Below, piece by piece: positions 28,949-41,552 of a stretch of 64,000 nt of DNA (its first letter is position 1; each line of letters begins with the position of its first letter). Source of the stretch: Anoplopoma fimbria. Its lineage: Eukaryota > Chordata > Actinopteri > Perciformes > Anoplopomatidae. Under the pieces are notes generated by a model. The model did no database searches, was not told the DNA's origin, and saw only the letters and a program-made list of their open reading frames with translations. Position numbers and translations under genes: made by a program. The DNA is taken from contig NC_072467.1 of NCBI RefSeq assembly GCF_027596085.1, positions 15,307,976-15,371,975 of the forward strand, written 5' to 3'.

Positions 28949-31900
28949 ATGTATACTGTATGTATAAAATTATTTATATCTCTCTCACCTGGAACTCTAC
29001 AGCCACCATGTGAAGAGTGGCGGAGCAGGGCAGGATTGTGGCGTTGGGCCGGAGAAGGCCGGCCAGGGCGGTCCGACAGTACCAGAAGAACAGGGAGTGC
29101 CAGGGCAGGAGGCTGGTGCTGAAGTACGGTTCACCCATCAGGACCGAGATCTGGAGGAGAGACGCTCTGCACTCAGTCCACACTTCTGAAGTTTTATTTA
29201 ATTCCCAAAATTGTACAAAATACATTCTAGCGAGGTTTTTGGCTTCAAATGTTTAAATTCCAACAAAAGTGCAGCTGACCAACTGGATAGAAAAGAGTTA
29301 AAGCAGCACTAACCACTGGGGGCAGTAGAGCAGCTGTTTGTGAAAGGACTGAGAATAAACCATACAGCTCTGTCTGTACTCGCGTGGCACAAGTTACGTG
29401 CCCGCTCACACTCTACAGGCTTGTGTTGCATTATTCTCCAAAACACCAGAAGGCATACAAGCAAAATATTGTGGGAAAAAGCAAGAAGTGTAACCGGCAA
29501 AACGCCATAAACCAACCCACCAAATACAGATGAGAACTTGATTAATAACTGTAAACTCATATCTCCTATAAATAGACTACTTCATATACTTTGTTCAAGA
29601 TCTGTAAAGAAATTTAAAGTGGCCCTATTATGCTTTTCCAGTCCACGCCTAAAAGGAGTTACCCTCCCCCTCAGAAGCTCCTGAGCTGCCTGAAACGGCT
29701 CCATTGAATTCTCTCCTTCACTTCTGTAACTTTATGAGGTCACAATGTAACGGAAGTCACCTAAAACTCTCCGGCTAGTCTGGCCCTCAAACAACAAGAG
29801 AGAGAGACGGAGCTGAAGCTCACATCCACCATAGTGTAGTGGTTAAGACAGCAGTCTCTCACCCAGGCGGCCCAGGTTCGAATTTCGTTGTGACCTGTCG
29901 TTTATTTGTCATTTTCTGGAGGGAGAGTTTTTTGAAATGTGAAACGTTGACCAATCACAACAGAGCAGGCTTGCTGACCAATCAGAGCAGACTTTGCTTT
30001 CTGGAGGGAGGAGCAAGCGCTACAATGGAGCATTTCAGAGAGAGGGTGAGAAGAGGTGTAGCAGGACAGCCAGGATGAGAAAAACAAGGGGGATTATGAG
30101 CATTAATGCATGTAAACATGATGTAACTGTAACTTGAGATAAAAATATGCACCTGGAAAATAGCATAATAGGGCCTGTTTAAGAAAATGTTTTACTCAAA
30201 TGGAGATTTTTTATGACCTCTTTTTTCTAAAGCATCTTAAAAAAAGAGTTGTTTGCCTCAGTAAAATCCTCAGGCATGTGAACTCTCTGTCATATCATGT
30301 CTCAAAAGTCCATGTAGCTGTAACTTTTTGGTTGAAAACCAAATAACGAGCTAAAAGATGCTAAAACGCTCCATGGTAGGGAACGTCAGAGTTAGTGATA
30401 ATTCTATGTGGGTTTGTCACCACGAGCAACAATAATGTCCTCTACTTTCATTTGTATTTCATGGCTTAAACGCACACTTATTTTATTAGATTATGAACAT
30501 TTTGTATGGTGCAGCTCCAAGGCCATTACAGTATGCCGTTTTATCGACCATAATACTGTAGCAGACGGAGAGGCTTGTTTCAAAAGGTACCTGCTCCCCT
30601 GCTAGATCGTTACTCGTCAGCTGCTCTGGCCGGATCTCCAGCAGCTCAACACCTCCTTCAGTGGAGTTGGCTTCCAACACCTGCAAGGAGAAATTGAGTT
30701 GAATGAGTTTTTATCTTGATATGAACCTCTCAAAGATGAGGTAGTACAGTAATGAGTTATTTACCTGCTTGATAACCTGTTTAGACATTCTGGAGTTCTC
30801 CAGACCGTAGACCTGGGTAGAGGCCCCAAGAAAATAAAGACAGGTCAATAACACAGTATGGTATTAGGTTTAGAAAGGTACGGCATGCGCCCCACACGGT
30901 AGAAGCAGAGTACCTTCTTGGCTCCGATCATGTGAGCGAACACAGGAAGTAGACTTCCATCGCTGACGCCGAGACAGACGCTGTCCTCCTTTAGGACCTG
31001 GAGTGAACACAGCAGGTGATCAGACAACAACCGTATCTGTTGACGCATCGACAGTCTGGACTTTCGTCGGCCCTTAACTTACGCTGCGCAGCGCGCTGAC
31101 GTAGCTCTCTGTGCGCTGCCTGTCGTTGAGTTCGCCGAAACGCGGTCGAGTCCAAACCAGGTGGGCCTGGCAAGTACAACAGGGCCGAGAGGGAGGAGCT
31201 TCGGTCTGGGAGTCATGCTGGCTGAGAACGGCGACCAGAAAAAAACAAAGGTGCTGCTGTTTTTTGTTGCATTATTCAGAGCTAAAGGAGATTCAAACAG
31301 TGTTTCTAAAGTAAAGCCTCTGAGCTTTTACCTTGGAGACTGCAGGCTGTACCACAGGCTGTAGTCGTCATGGCACACAGTCAGACTCAGCTCCTCCCCT
31401 TCTGTCACTCTTCTCTCCGCAGGCAGGAAGTACACACTCTGCATCCAGTGGTCCCGCCACTGAAACACATCGCGGTGATCAGCAGGGGGTGATGGTAGTC
31501 TTAGAACATCAGAACAGAGCCTGTTTCTCAAAGTCAAATAAGATCCTTCTACAGCTGAATTCAGAAGGAGGCTTTGTAGGCAATCCCTCTGAAGAAGCAT
31601 TGTGTCGACGTCTAGGATCCTTCAAATTCTAACGAGGACTGAGTCCTTTTTCAAAAGATGCATGCAACTATCCTCCGCCTTCCTGAAGACACCCACAGTC
31701 CTAGTGTATGCGCATGATGAATTTCCTGTCATCTGATTTGGAAACGGGAAATATGCTGGTAAACAATCCAGTTGCTGCAGCTTCACTTATAGTAGATCTA
31801 CAAAGCCTTATTTAAAAGTTTGATCCGACTTTCAGCGCTCAGGGAGCTATCTATAGCAGTGACGCTGACAGCGGCAGAGAGAGACAGGGAGGTAAAGTCA

Positions 31901-34900
31901 GCATATTTTCATATCTAACTCTGTGATTTAGGGCTTTGTTTCAACTAAAACAAAGTTGGTGATGGTGGAAGATAGAATGAACCAACCACAACGGTTTGGT
32001 GTGCTTTATTTTGTTTCTGTCATGTTTGAGTTAAATACATGTATTTTTCCAATGGAGTCTGGTGGCTTTTAGGAGAGCTTATTAATTGTAGGTTTTACAC
32101 GTTTATAGATCATAAAAATTGTAAAGATCTCTGTTGATTTAATTTATTTTTAATACGCCTGCATGTTTCGAATATGAAGATTGTTTTGGGATAAAAATAA
32201 AATAAAAATCAATATTCCAACTAGAAATGATTATGTATTTAACAGTATTAAGTTTAAAAAAGCGTGGATTGCTTTTACACACCGGCACACTCACTACACT
32301 TTCCCAACGTGTGCTCTCTCAATGCTAGAAAAGAGTCTGGCCTAGCCTCTGTAGGACCTGACTTGGAAGGACCCGTCCTACCAAGGATGCATCCTTGACT
32401 TTTAAAAACAGCCATAGTGTCCTTGAACTCACCGGAGCCATCGTTGGCTGTGGGTATGTCCAGCTGGGAGCCATGGTGCACACAACGCTTCCACTGGGAT
32501 CCATGTCCAGGTCCCACCAAGATAAGACGACCTGGGCCCGACCGCCGGACTTGGACACAAACTGGGAGGTGTGGGACTTGAATGCGCTGCTCACTGGCTT
32601 ACTGAAATCCACGCTGAGAGGGGGAGGACCGTGAAGAGGGAGGGAGTGAAAAGTGATGTTGAGTGAAAACGATCTAGGAGAAGATGGCGTGTCACTCTCG
32701 TACCTGAACATGGTGCAGAGGGGACCGAGCGGGGTGAAGCTGTGCGGAGACACCTGGCTCAGCTGGATGTCACACACAGAGTGGGCTCCGGCGCAGTGGC
32801 CAACGGCGGGCGGCGGGACCAGGCGGACCCCCTCCACTTCCACCGGCTGCAGCTGAGCCCAGCTCCACAGCAGCTCCGACTCCACCAGCTGGGCGTAGAC
32901 GGTGGCCCGGTGAGGGACTGCCTCACAAGCCTCCTGTAGGATGGAGGGACACGAGGAGACAGATCGGACCACCAATGAGGATTAGACATTTCACCTGCAC
33001 TGGCTGTAGGTTGTTTTATGCATCGCTGGATTTAACAAATATTAAAGGGGACATATTGTACTCATTTTCAGGTTCATACCTGTATTTTGGGTTTCTACTA
33101 GAACATGTTTATGTTTCTGAATATACCTGTATTCACCCACTGTCTGAAACTCTCTGTTTTAGCACTTTTCAACGTAATTGTTTTGCTAGGCTGAAGCTTG
33201 GTTCTATGTTTACTTCGTGCAACAGGAAATAAGCTGGGACACATTTAGATTCTTTAAGTTTCAAACGGAAATGGTCTATTGCTGCAATTCATTGTACCCG
33301 AATAAACTGGATATATATTGAGTTGTGACATCACAACCGTACGAAAAACCTTGAAGCACAGTGTCTGAATAGGGGCTTTGTGTATTTCTACATGGATTGA
33401 GCATTTAAATAAATTCACAGTATTTACATAGCATCTACACATGCTTTATACTAAAAAGAAAAACATGAGAATCTCACTTATTACAATATGGACTTTCAAA
33501 TATATTTTTTAAGTGCAGTGGAAAACCTGCAGATTATGCAAACACATTCGTATAGTCAGTCATATAAACATACACACACACACACACACCTGGACAAGAT
33601 TTTGGTGAGCATGTTCATAGCTGGGCAGGGCTCCTTCACCTATCAGCTCTGTATCGAACAGCTCTGTGATCAGAACGTTGGCCTTCATTTGCATATCTCC
33701 ATCTGTGTTCAATTACAAAAAACACGACACAAATCTCATCAAAGCGACCAACATCACATTTGGTAGTGTAGAAAATCACAGGCGACCCCAGTATTCATAT
33801 ATTGCAGCAGTGACCTGGCCCCACGGTGACATCGGTGGAGTGTTTGTTGATGATCTTGATCTTTTCAGTGAAGCCGTTCTTCTCCACAATGCACCGCGCT
33901 GCCTCAGCCATGGGCTTAAAAACCTGCCAACACAAAAGAGACAGAGGTGACACCTGAGGCAGTCTGGGAAATGCGGCAAATCATGTCAAGGTAACAAGGA
34001 CAGAACAGTCAGTGTGTACATGTAACAGACTTGAAAACAAGTACAGTTCAGTGTAAAGCTGTGTTTACTTTCATGTCATTATAACATCTATAGCACTGAG
34101 AGGACATTGTTTTCAGAGTATCAAGGAATTCTCCAACAACTTCTCGTTTGAAAGCTGTCGTGGTGTTTTTCAGAACATGTCACAACATGCAAATTGTGTC
34201 TTCTTCTAAATTATCACCATCTGAAAATCTTGTTTTTGCTGACCTTCAGTGGTTCAACTTTTCACCTCACTACAGTGATGTACAGGTGTACTTCAAGACC
34301 CAATGACATGAGGATACAGCAGCATATTTTTTTTTCTCACAAAATAATAAAAAATAACCAATAAGTGTATTGATAAGGAACCAAACTGATAAGCAAAATC
34401 AATAGTATCGATGAAATCCTAACGATAGTTAGAGGTGCAACAGAGCCGGCCTCTGACCCAAACAGGCCTCAAGCACGGACACTAAATCACTGCTTTTCAG
34501 CCTGGTGGCACCAAGTTACTTTTTAAAAGAACTTTTCACAGATTACACATCTTTACGAGTAGATACTACACAGTAAAATTGGGGAGGGGAATGGGGGATG
34601 TACAGTCCTCATCCAGTTCATACAGAAAGAGCATCTCTACCTCCACAGCGTAGCAGAAGTCAGCTCCAGCAGTGACGGCCATCATGGACAGTAGGCCTGT
34701 TCCTGTCCCGATGTCCAGGACGATGACCTTTTCACCACGGGCCTTAACTCTGGCTACGGCTGCCCGGATGCCCTGGTAGTACTTCTTATTCTGGAGGCAG
34801 AGAGGACATCAGCTGCGTCAATGCAGAAGAAGAGCAAGAACGCTCCGCTGACAGATTTAATAAAAAGTCAGTGTGGAGCCTCTGCCTCATCACGTTTGTT

Positions 34901-36774
34901 TTCTTTCTTTTGTTCTACAAACATTAATGACTATAAACAGAGTATATCAACAGTGTGTTCTCAAGGGCTGCCTCCTCTTACTCTAAAAGGATCGAATGTG
35001 GTCGCGCACCTCTGAAATTTAGCAATATGGCACGCGTCATCATGTGACTGTCACAAATAGTTAATTGATAAAAACTTAATTTACATGGCTAGGGACTAAA
35101 TATTTTGCAGCCACAACAAATTGTTACAGGATATTCAACCTTTGTTTCTTTTGATGCATTTGATACTCTACTTATTTAGTTAAAGGGCTTGTACAAAGGC
35201 AATAAATAGAAATTTAAGTTTGCACAAACACCAAAAGTGTCACACCAAAAGTGTCACAGTTAACATTCGTATTTTTGATTCTTCACAAAAAATTTGGTTT
35301 GTTCGCTGTCAGGCGATTGGGAGAATAATTCAAAGAACAGTGCGTGGGGCATAAACATGTGAACTTGTATGCCATCTGTGGAGGCTCGTGCTACGGTGCA
35401 AAGCACAAGTATTAACAAAGATTAATCTGTCGTTTCAGTCTTAGTGGACTTTTAATTTCTTTATTCGTGAACAGCCCTAATGTAAACTCACAAGTATCAC
35501 AGTGTGTTTTAATTATTACCATCAGAGGTGTTTAGTTTTTTGTTTTGACAGAGAAAGGTTTAATGCCTAGAACTAAAGGAAACTATTACAGGTTTAGTAA
35601 GTGTAGATTTTGTGACTTTGTGAAACACACACACACTCAAGAAAATTAAAGTATATACAGAAGGCATCCTATCTGGCAAAAGTCTCATTTAACATATAAG
35701 ACACTCATTTTTTAAATAACTTCATTATGACAGCAAACAAATGTGCATCATGTGATACATATTTATGTATTCATTCAGCACAGGTGGACTCACCCTGTCA
35801 TGGTCATGTAGCATATCCGCATAACAGGACCTGAAAGATAAACAGGACAACAGATTCAGATGGACCGGTGTTGGTATATTTGATGTTTTTGTTGCAGTAA
35901 CGAAACATGATGTATCACAATCGGTGTACATGTCGGCCAATAACTAACAAGAGATGTAAGTAAGATGAGTTGAGATGAGCCAGGTTTTGCAGCAAGAAAT
36001 TTAATTTAAATAAGCAAATAATATTATTCGCAAACAACCATTAGAAAAGTAGCAACTATACAAGAACTATACTAGGACAATGCTGTGATGTGAGTGACAT
36101 GGTATGATTAATAGCATTGATAGTATAACATTATTTTTTAACAGTGTACACCAGTATAATATGTACTATTATTAGGTAATGATGATGAATTGTATTAATA
36201 TAGAATACACATAGAAATGAAATACTAGTATATGATGAGGTAAGAATATACAAACATTTCAACATAGTACTCTTATATAGTACTGTATAGTACAGTGTAG
36301 TTTAAGGTGCAACATAATACTATTAATAGTACATTGCACAGAACAGAAATGCCTGAGCCTTTTTTGTAAATGTGAAATGTCCTGTTCAGTCATAACAGTG
36401 TCTTGGTCACAAGTGCATAGTGCCGATATTATCGCAATTACACGAAGAATACTACACAAACATGAACCAATGAAATTATATTCTTGTAAGAAGTCGATAT
36501 GAAATAATGTCAACATTAAGTCGACTTCCACGGTGACAAAGCCACACGCTCATCCGAAAGATTCTACATGTGGATCTAAGCTAAACAACTTTCAGGAAAC
36601 CACAAACACCACACCATTCAAACGTGTGCCGCTTCTCTCCATGCTGAGGTGCTAGGATCGGAGCTAACGTTAGTGCTACCTGGCTATCTCCTGGTGGTAG
36701 TCGTACTCCTCACTCTCCTCCACCCAGTCTAAAGCTCCAGTGCTCGGGTTTGCTCTTCCACAGAAGGTCTTCAT
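27552..36774 (-). CDS. prmt7: Protein arginine N-methyltransferase 7
   Basis: PRMT7 monomethylates arginines in histones and other proteins using S-adenosylmethionine, and contains two methyltransferase modules in tandem. Seventeen coding exons: 36680-36774, 35794-35830, 34641-34790, 33815-33923, 33590-33702, 32704-32933, 32433-32613, 31332-31459, 31083-31221, 30914-30997, 30765-30812, 30591-30680, 28989-29150, 28524-28598, 28037-28197, 27841-27937, 27552-27710. The total is 2058 bp, or 685 residues plus stop; all junctions are GT/AG and in phase. Motifs: [21 protein letters not shown] motif [17 protein letters not shown], catalytic loop [11 protein letters not shown], and the second module's [19 protein letters not shown]. 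The first exon and promoter are head-to-head with copy 1 of the unknown array gene (444 bp between start codons). Exon 1 is duplicated in every later array unit. Confidence 0.97.
28911..28947. repeat. Poly(A) run of 37
   Basis: Uninterrupted A on the plus strand in PRMT7 intron 13, about 40 bases from the exon 13 donor (at 28988). It may be the tail of an unrecognised retroelement or a plain homopolymer. Confidence 0.9.
29618..30178. mobile_element. TTAA-flanked element with an internal tRNA-like segment
   Basis: Inverted ends around GGCCCTATTATGCT (29621 on) and AGCATAATAGGGCC (to 30175), bordered by TTAA at 29614-29617 and 30179-30182. About 560 bp in PRMT7 intron 12. No transposase. Confidence 0.7.
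29832..29898 (+). pseudogene. tRNA-Glu-like segment
   Basis: TAGTGTAGTGGTTAAGACA resembles an A box and GGTTCGAATTTC a B box, spaced as in a tRNA, with CTCTCAC in the anticodon-loop position (CTC, Glu). A clean seven-base-pair acceptor stem is not visible, so I call it a tRNA-derived relic inside the element. Confidence 0.5.
33046..33490 (+). mobile_element. TTAA-type dispersed element in a PRMT7 intron
   Basis: Begins after TTAA (33042-33045) with AGGGGACATATTGTACTCAT, then TGTATTTTGGGTTTCTACTA. The right end near AATCTCACTTATTACAATAT is degraded. Same family as the elements near 12.4 kb and 15.9 kb. Confidence 0.6.
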
Positions 36775-36845
36775 TTTTTTAAACGAATATTGTACACAAG
36801 CCTAAAAGTAAGTTGCACTACTGTTGCAGCGGTGCACTGATGGAG

Positions 36846-36978
36846 GCCGCCATCTTTCAAAGCGACGTCACACATTAGGTCACGTGCAATGGATCTCACA
36901 TTTAGCGGAAACGCCCCTGGTTCCAGCCAGAGGTTCTAGCTAGTGTTGCCGTTGCTTAGCAACAGTTGGGGGCGGGGC
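36846..36978. promoter_or_regulatory. Bidirectional promoter, PRMT7 and unknown gene copy 1
   Basis: Within 133 bp: YY1-type GCCGCCATCTT (36846-36856), CRE-like GACGTCA (36864-36870), E-box GTCACGTG (36879-36886), palindromic RFX X-box GTTGCTTAGCAAC (36951-36963) and a GC box GGGGGCGGGGC (36968-36978). There is no TATA box. It lies between the two divergent start codons. Confidence 0.75.
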
Positions 36979-37218
36979 TTACGTTACAGTCATGGGTTTA
37001 ATATGTGACATCATCGTCGTCTTTGATGCTTTGATTTGATTCTTTGAATATGTAGGCTTAAACATTATATAGTCTTAATGCTCCCACGGATTGAATCACA
37101 ACAGGACCTCTCTCGAGTGTTCAACAACACACAAGTCATTCAGTTTAAACGAACGTGAAAACAGGGAGTTCTCACAAGCGGAAACATTTTCAGCCATAAC
37201 CACACAGCAACAAGCACC

Positions 37219-39215
37219 ATGGATACGTCACCAACACCACAGACCGAAGACAGGATGAAGGTCAGGTACATTATTCACACGCTGATCGAATCCTTTTTTA
37301 GAAGGATGACGGCGAAACAGTGGAAAACGTTGAAAACAGGCACCGCAGATGACACCACCAAAATTCTCCTGGCAGAACTGCTTTTGGAGATAATAACAAC
37401 AGTGTCAAAATCCATCCAGACAGCCGTTACAAACAAAGGTGAAGAGGTGTGTGAAGAAGATTTGAAGGCCAGTGTGGGGGAGACGGTCACAAAGGCTTTT
37501 TCGGATGTCCTGAACGTCCAAGACCAAGAGCAATGTGCCAGCTCAGAAAGCTTGGCAAAGTTGATAAGCGCAGAGGTTTCAATCAGTGTCAAATCTGCCC
37601 TCTCCACTGTTGAAGATCCTGTAATTATTCAGCACTTCACTAACCCCGCAGGCTCAACACAATGGTTTGTAATACCATCAAAATGTTAGAAGCATTCACA
37701 GCCAAGATGAAACCCAAGTTCTTACCGCGCACACGTAGGCAACGAACAAAACCGACCAGCTCCCAGGAACAACAGGACGATAGTGTGGCGTCAGGTGATG
37801 ACCGGTCTGCTTCACCGTTGGAATCCATGGAACCAGACCTCTCAGAGCCTGATGACCGCTCTCAGTCCTCAGATACAATTGTAGGACAAGAAAACCTGGA
37901 ATTTGTCACATCAACCCCTGTGCTTGATTTCAAAACAATTCAGTCAGTCAAAGACATAATTGAGAAGGAGCTGAAAGAAATCATGGATCCTCTCCTGGAT
38001 GACATACCGGACCCCGAGTATGAGCGGCTGGAATCTGAGAGCTCTCGGGAGGCTGAAGACGTGGCAGAAAACATCGCTGAGGCCATTGCTGAGATAGAGA
38101 TCAGTTTAGAGGAGAGAGATTCTGCTGCTCCAAGTCCAAAGCCTGAACAGTCTATGAAAGGAATTGGAAGCCAAATCAAGACCTTTCTTGCAAAGCGATT
38201 TGCCAAGACATGGCTACTACTCCTGGTGGAACAACTGAAGGCCAAATTCCACCATAACTCCAAAGACAAAAGCGGCTACTCACCGCTGTCAGGCTTAACT
38301 TCCATCGTCGATCAACTCGTGAAAGAGGACGACGAGAGACCACAGGCCAGAAATGAGGTTTCTGCGTTTCCGATGTTCAAGAAAATGTCAGAAGGTAAAG
38401 CCCTGATCTTCACACAGGAGCTGAGTGATCTCCTCTACAAACACATCGCACAGTGGATGGCGGCCGTTGACGTCCCAAAACAAACAAGGAACAGAAATTC
38501 TCGTAGGACAGTGAACATCCCTGAGTCACATGCGGACGTGTATGCCACGATACGGAGCAAAGTGCTGGTTTTCTTGAGACTGCAGTGGTGGTGGCAGAAC
38601 ACTCAGGTCGACGGCCACACTCAAAGACTGAGAAACGCTATAGCGGAAGCTGAGTCACTGGAACTACCAAAGTCACCAGTCAGCGTCATCGAGAAGAGCG
38701 TACCCTCACCAACTAGCGCCGAACCACAGTCACCGTTCGTCGACATCCAGACCAGCGTACCCTCGCCAGCTCTTGTGGAACCTTCCCAAGAAGCAACAGC
38801 ACAGGCAGAAAAGAAGAGAATGGCCATTGAGATTATCGCGGAGATGCTGGTTTCAAGGGTATTCAGGAAAGCAAAAGTGACCTGGACCATAGCAAACCCA
38901 GAGGCCATCATGAGGATCATGTTTGAAAGGATATGGGCCGCAGTCAAGGATGTTGATTTCAACGTCACCTCGAAAATCTTGAAAAAACTCGTCAAGGCCA
39001 TTTTCCAGGAACTGTGCAGGAAGTGGGGCTCTGCAGAAATGGTGCTGCTCTCCATGAAAATGTGGGAACCAGCGCTTGAAAACTGCATTGTCTCTGCTGT
39101 AAAAGAACACCTGACGCCACGGCCAAAAAAGAAGAGCCCCATCTGCAGGTTCTTATTGGGTGTGTGCGAAGTCCTCACCATCATCTGCTTGAGTTGCAGC
39201 TACGGCGTTGTATAG
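37219..39215 (+). pseudogene. Unknown array gene, copy 1 (one-base deletion)
   Basis: Same gene as copy 3 but 1997 bp. A run of four C at 37644-37647 replaces five, breaking the frame at about codon 143. The first part runs to 37689 and the rest is open in the next frame to the stop at 39215. Copy 1 also differs from copies 2-4 by substitutions that change Thr to Ser near codon 25 (IESFF), give WTIANPEA instead of WTTANPEA, and give SYGVV instead of SYAVV at the end. The start context CACCATGG is strong. Either a recent pseudogene or a consensus error in a homopolymer. Confidence 0.85.
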
Positions 39216-39229
39216 GTGAAATGCAACAA

Positions 39230-39558
39230 ATAGGGTTTTCTCCGGGTGCTCCGGTTTCTCCCACAATCATCAAATGAAGAAAAAAAAATCTCTAAAGTGT
39301 TGTATTCATCTTGAAGGAAGAAAACTGCCAGTCCCTTTTTTTTTTTTTTAAAATGAATTCAACCAAGAGCTCCAGTCCTGCCTTACATCCGGTACCGTCT
39401 CCTCCACTGTCCTCCGTCTTTCATCATAGAGGGACTGAGACCATTGGAGCAGGAGGTGACCTACATGTGGGGCAGGACTTGAGCTCTAAGAAATGGGTTT
39501 ACCCCGGGATCTCCGGTTTTCCCCATTCAGTGTAACATCTAATAACTGATTCAATAAA
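39230..39558 (+). other. 3' region of copy 1 with CCGG-rich motif pair and poly(A) signal
   Basis: Two related words, TTTTCTCCGGGTGCTCCGGT (39235 on) and TTTACCCCGGGATCTCCGGT (39497 on), flank about 240 bp. AATAAA lies at 39553-39558 and probably ends the transcript. The same block follows every other copy (AATAAA at 48041, 54631 and 61236). Confidence 0.6.
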
Positions 39559-40902
39559 TAAATGAAATTAATTTTAAAAAATGCATATCTCACTTTTCAT
39601 ACGCTGTAAGAGGTGAACTATTCTGATTCAGTGAATTTTACCTTCATATACCGTACAAATGAAGTACCAAAATAAGTACAAATAAAAAAGGGTGGTCTTT
39701 TGCAACAGATTTTCCTTTTTTCATATGAAAACCACTCGCACCAGCGTTAATGTAATAATCATGACCCAAAATAGTAAGTAGATACTTTAGTGCTAGGGAT
39801 GTCAAGCTGACCTGTGCTAAACGGTTCATTTTTATATAACCAAATTAACATCTAAATGAATCTTCTTTACTGTTATAGAGTCACTCTTAGAGCAACATCC
39901 AATCACAAAATCAATACATTTCAGAGTTTCACACAGTTGCTGCATATAAAATCTACATTTTCTCAGATCTCTCAGTGTTGGTGTGCAACATTCTGCTGGG
40001 AGAGGTGAGTCCAGATGCAGCTGTCAACACAGAGCTCTGCCTTGACAAAGATTACATGTTTGGTATTACATATAAACTTGGTGATGAAGGTGTTATACAC
40101 AAGTAAACATGTGGAATTAAATAGTCACCAGAGCCCTGAGGCTCTGCGCCGCGCTGCTACACAGAGCGCTGTTCACAAATGTATGCAAAGATTATTATTA
40201 TTGAATATGTCATGCGTCAAAATTGACCAAAATTTGACAACAATCTCCACGGGGGTCCCAAATAAAACAGCCATCAAATGTGAAGAGGATCAGATGAATT
40301 GTTCGCGAGATATGTGAAGAACACACGGATAGATGAACAGACAGATTCCGTGCTTTAAATGAGGTATTCTTAAAATGTATCAAATTATTAACCAAGGTAA
40401 AAGAAAATATTTTGTTTTCAAGGCCACTTCACTGTTCGATACCAGACTACTCAGAGCAAAATCACAAATTGACTCTGTCAGAATTGATTTCAACACTTTC
40501 AAAGTGTATATATGCGAGTTCATTTAACTCTTTTTGGAGAGTTGGTACCTTTAACACTAATTTAGTGTTATTACTGACTCTTTTTGGAGTGAAAATGTAA
40601 CACTTCTTAACACAAACCAGTGTAAGTTCATCTGATTAATTCTCTAATGGGATCGTTTGTTAAATATACAAGTGTTACTCGCCTCGCAACACTGTAAGGT
40701 GTGAATATTTCTCTTCTTAATAACTAAATACTACTTGGAAAATAAAGTTTGCTTGTGTAAAGAGAGACACATTATTTTAAATCAAGTGCCCCACATAAAC
40801 ATATAAAAAAATAAATCAGAACATATGGAACAATACGGAACAATGTATGCTCTCTCAATATCATAGTATTGCCTTTCAAACTTTTGGTTCGTGACAGCTT
40901 TC

Positions 40903-40940
<38 letters not shown>

Positions 40941-41552
40941 TTAGTGAAAAACAACAGCCCTGCATTAACTACTCCTGTAACAAATTGGTAATTATTACAG
41001 CCTTTTCTGAAACAGTTTTAAGTTGTGGTAAATTAAACTACCTTGAAATTGTTAGGCTGCCGTCAATATTTTTAAATGACCACAGAGGTGAATTCCTTTA
41101 TTTCAGGATTCCTACTAATTTAGATGTAGTTTACTGATAATGTACTTATTAAAGCATGCAACCTTTTGAGGGGACACTAACATTGTGCAATGACTTTTCT
41201 TTGCAAGGATGGACTCTGACTTTCCAAGGATGACTGTCCTTGAAATACACAGGCCGCTTTGCAACTTCCCAGATACTTCGCCCCCAAACATAATGGAAAC
41301 ATAAACAGAAAGGCAATGTACATATACAGGTTATTAAAGTATGCTTTGCATTTAGAAGGACTCTGTGTTCAAATATTTAAAAACGCTGAAATTTACGGCG
41401 TCTCTACGCCACTCCTCCGCAGTCCAATTATGGTCACTTCCGTTCTCCGTTTTTTTTTTGAGAAAACAACAGAAATCACTTGCGTCGTAACCTGCCGGGC
41501 AGCCGAGGACAGCGTTGTTTTCCCCTCCAAGGGGGGCGTTCCCCTAAGGATG
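39559..41552. other. Array spacer
   Basis: About 2 kb without a convincing gene. Contains a palindromic AACACTAATTTAGTGTT with ACTCTTTTTGGAG repeats near 40525-40600, which may be a small mobile element. It also contains an (AAT)n tract at about 40905-40940 whose length differs between units. Confidence 0.5.
40903..40940. repeat. (AAT)n, length-variable between array units
   Basis: About 12 units here, about 3 in unit 2 (near 49395), about 8 in unit 3 (near 55990) and about 8 in unit 4 (near 62590). Confidence 0.85.

Noticed and set aside
28779..28967. Lys-rich plus-strand frame
   Set aside because: Created by the A37 homopolymer in a PRMT7 intron.
38621..39184. 187-codon minus-strand frame opposite the unknown gene, repeated in all copies
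   Set aside because: It mirrors codon use of the plus-strand gene, has no promoter or poly(A) logic, and recurs only because the unit is duplicated.
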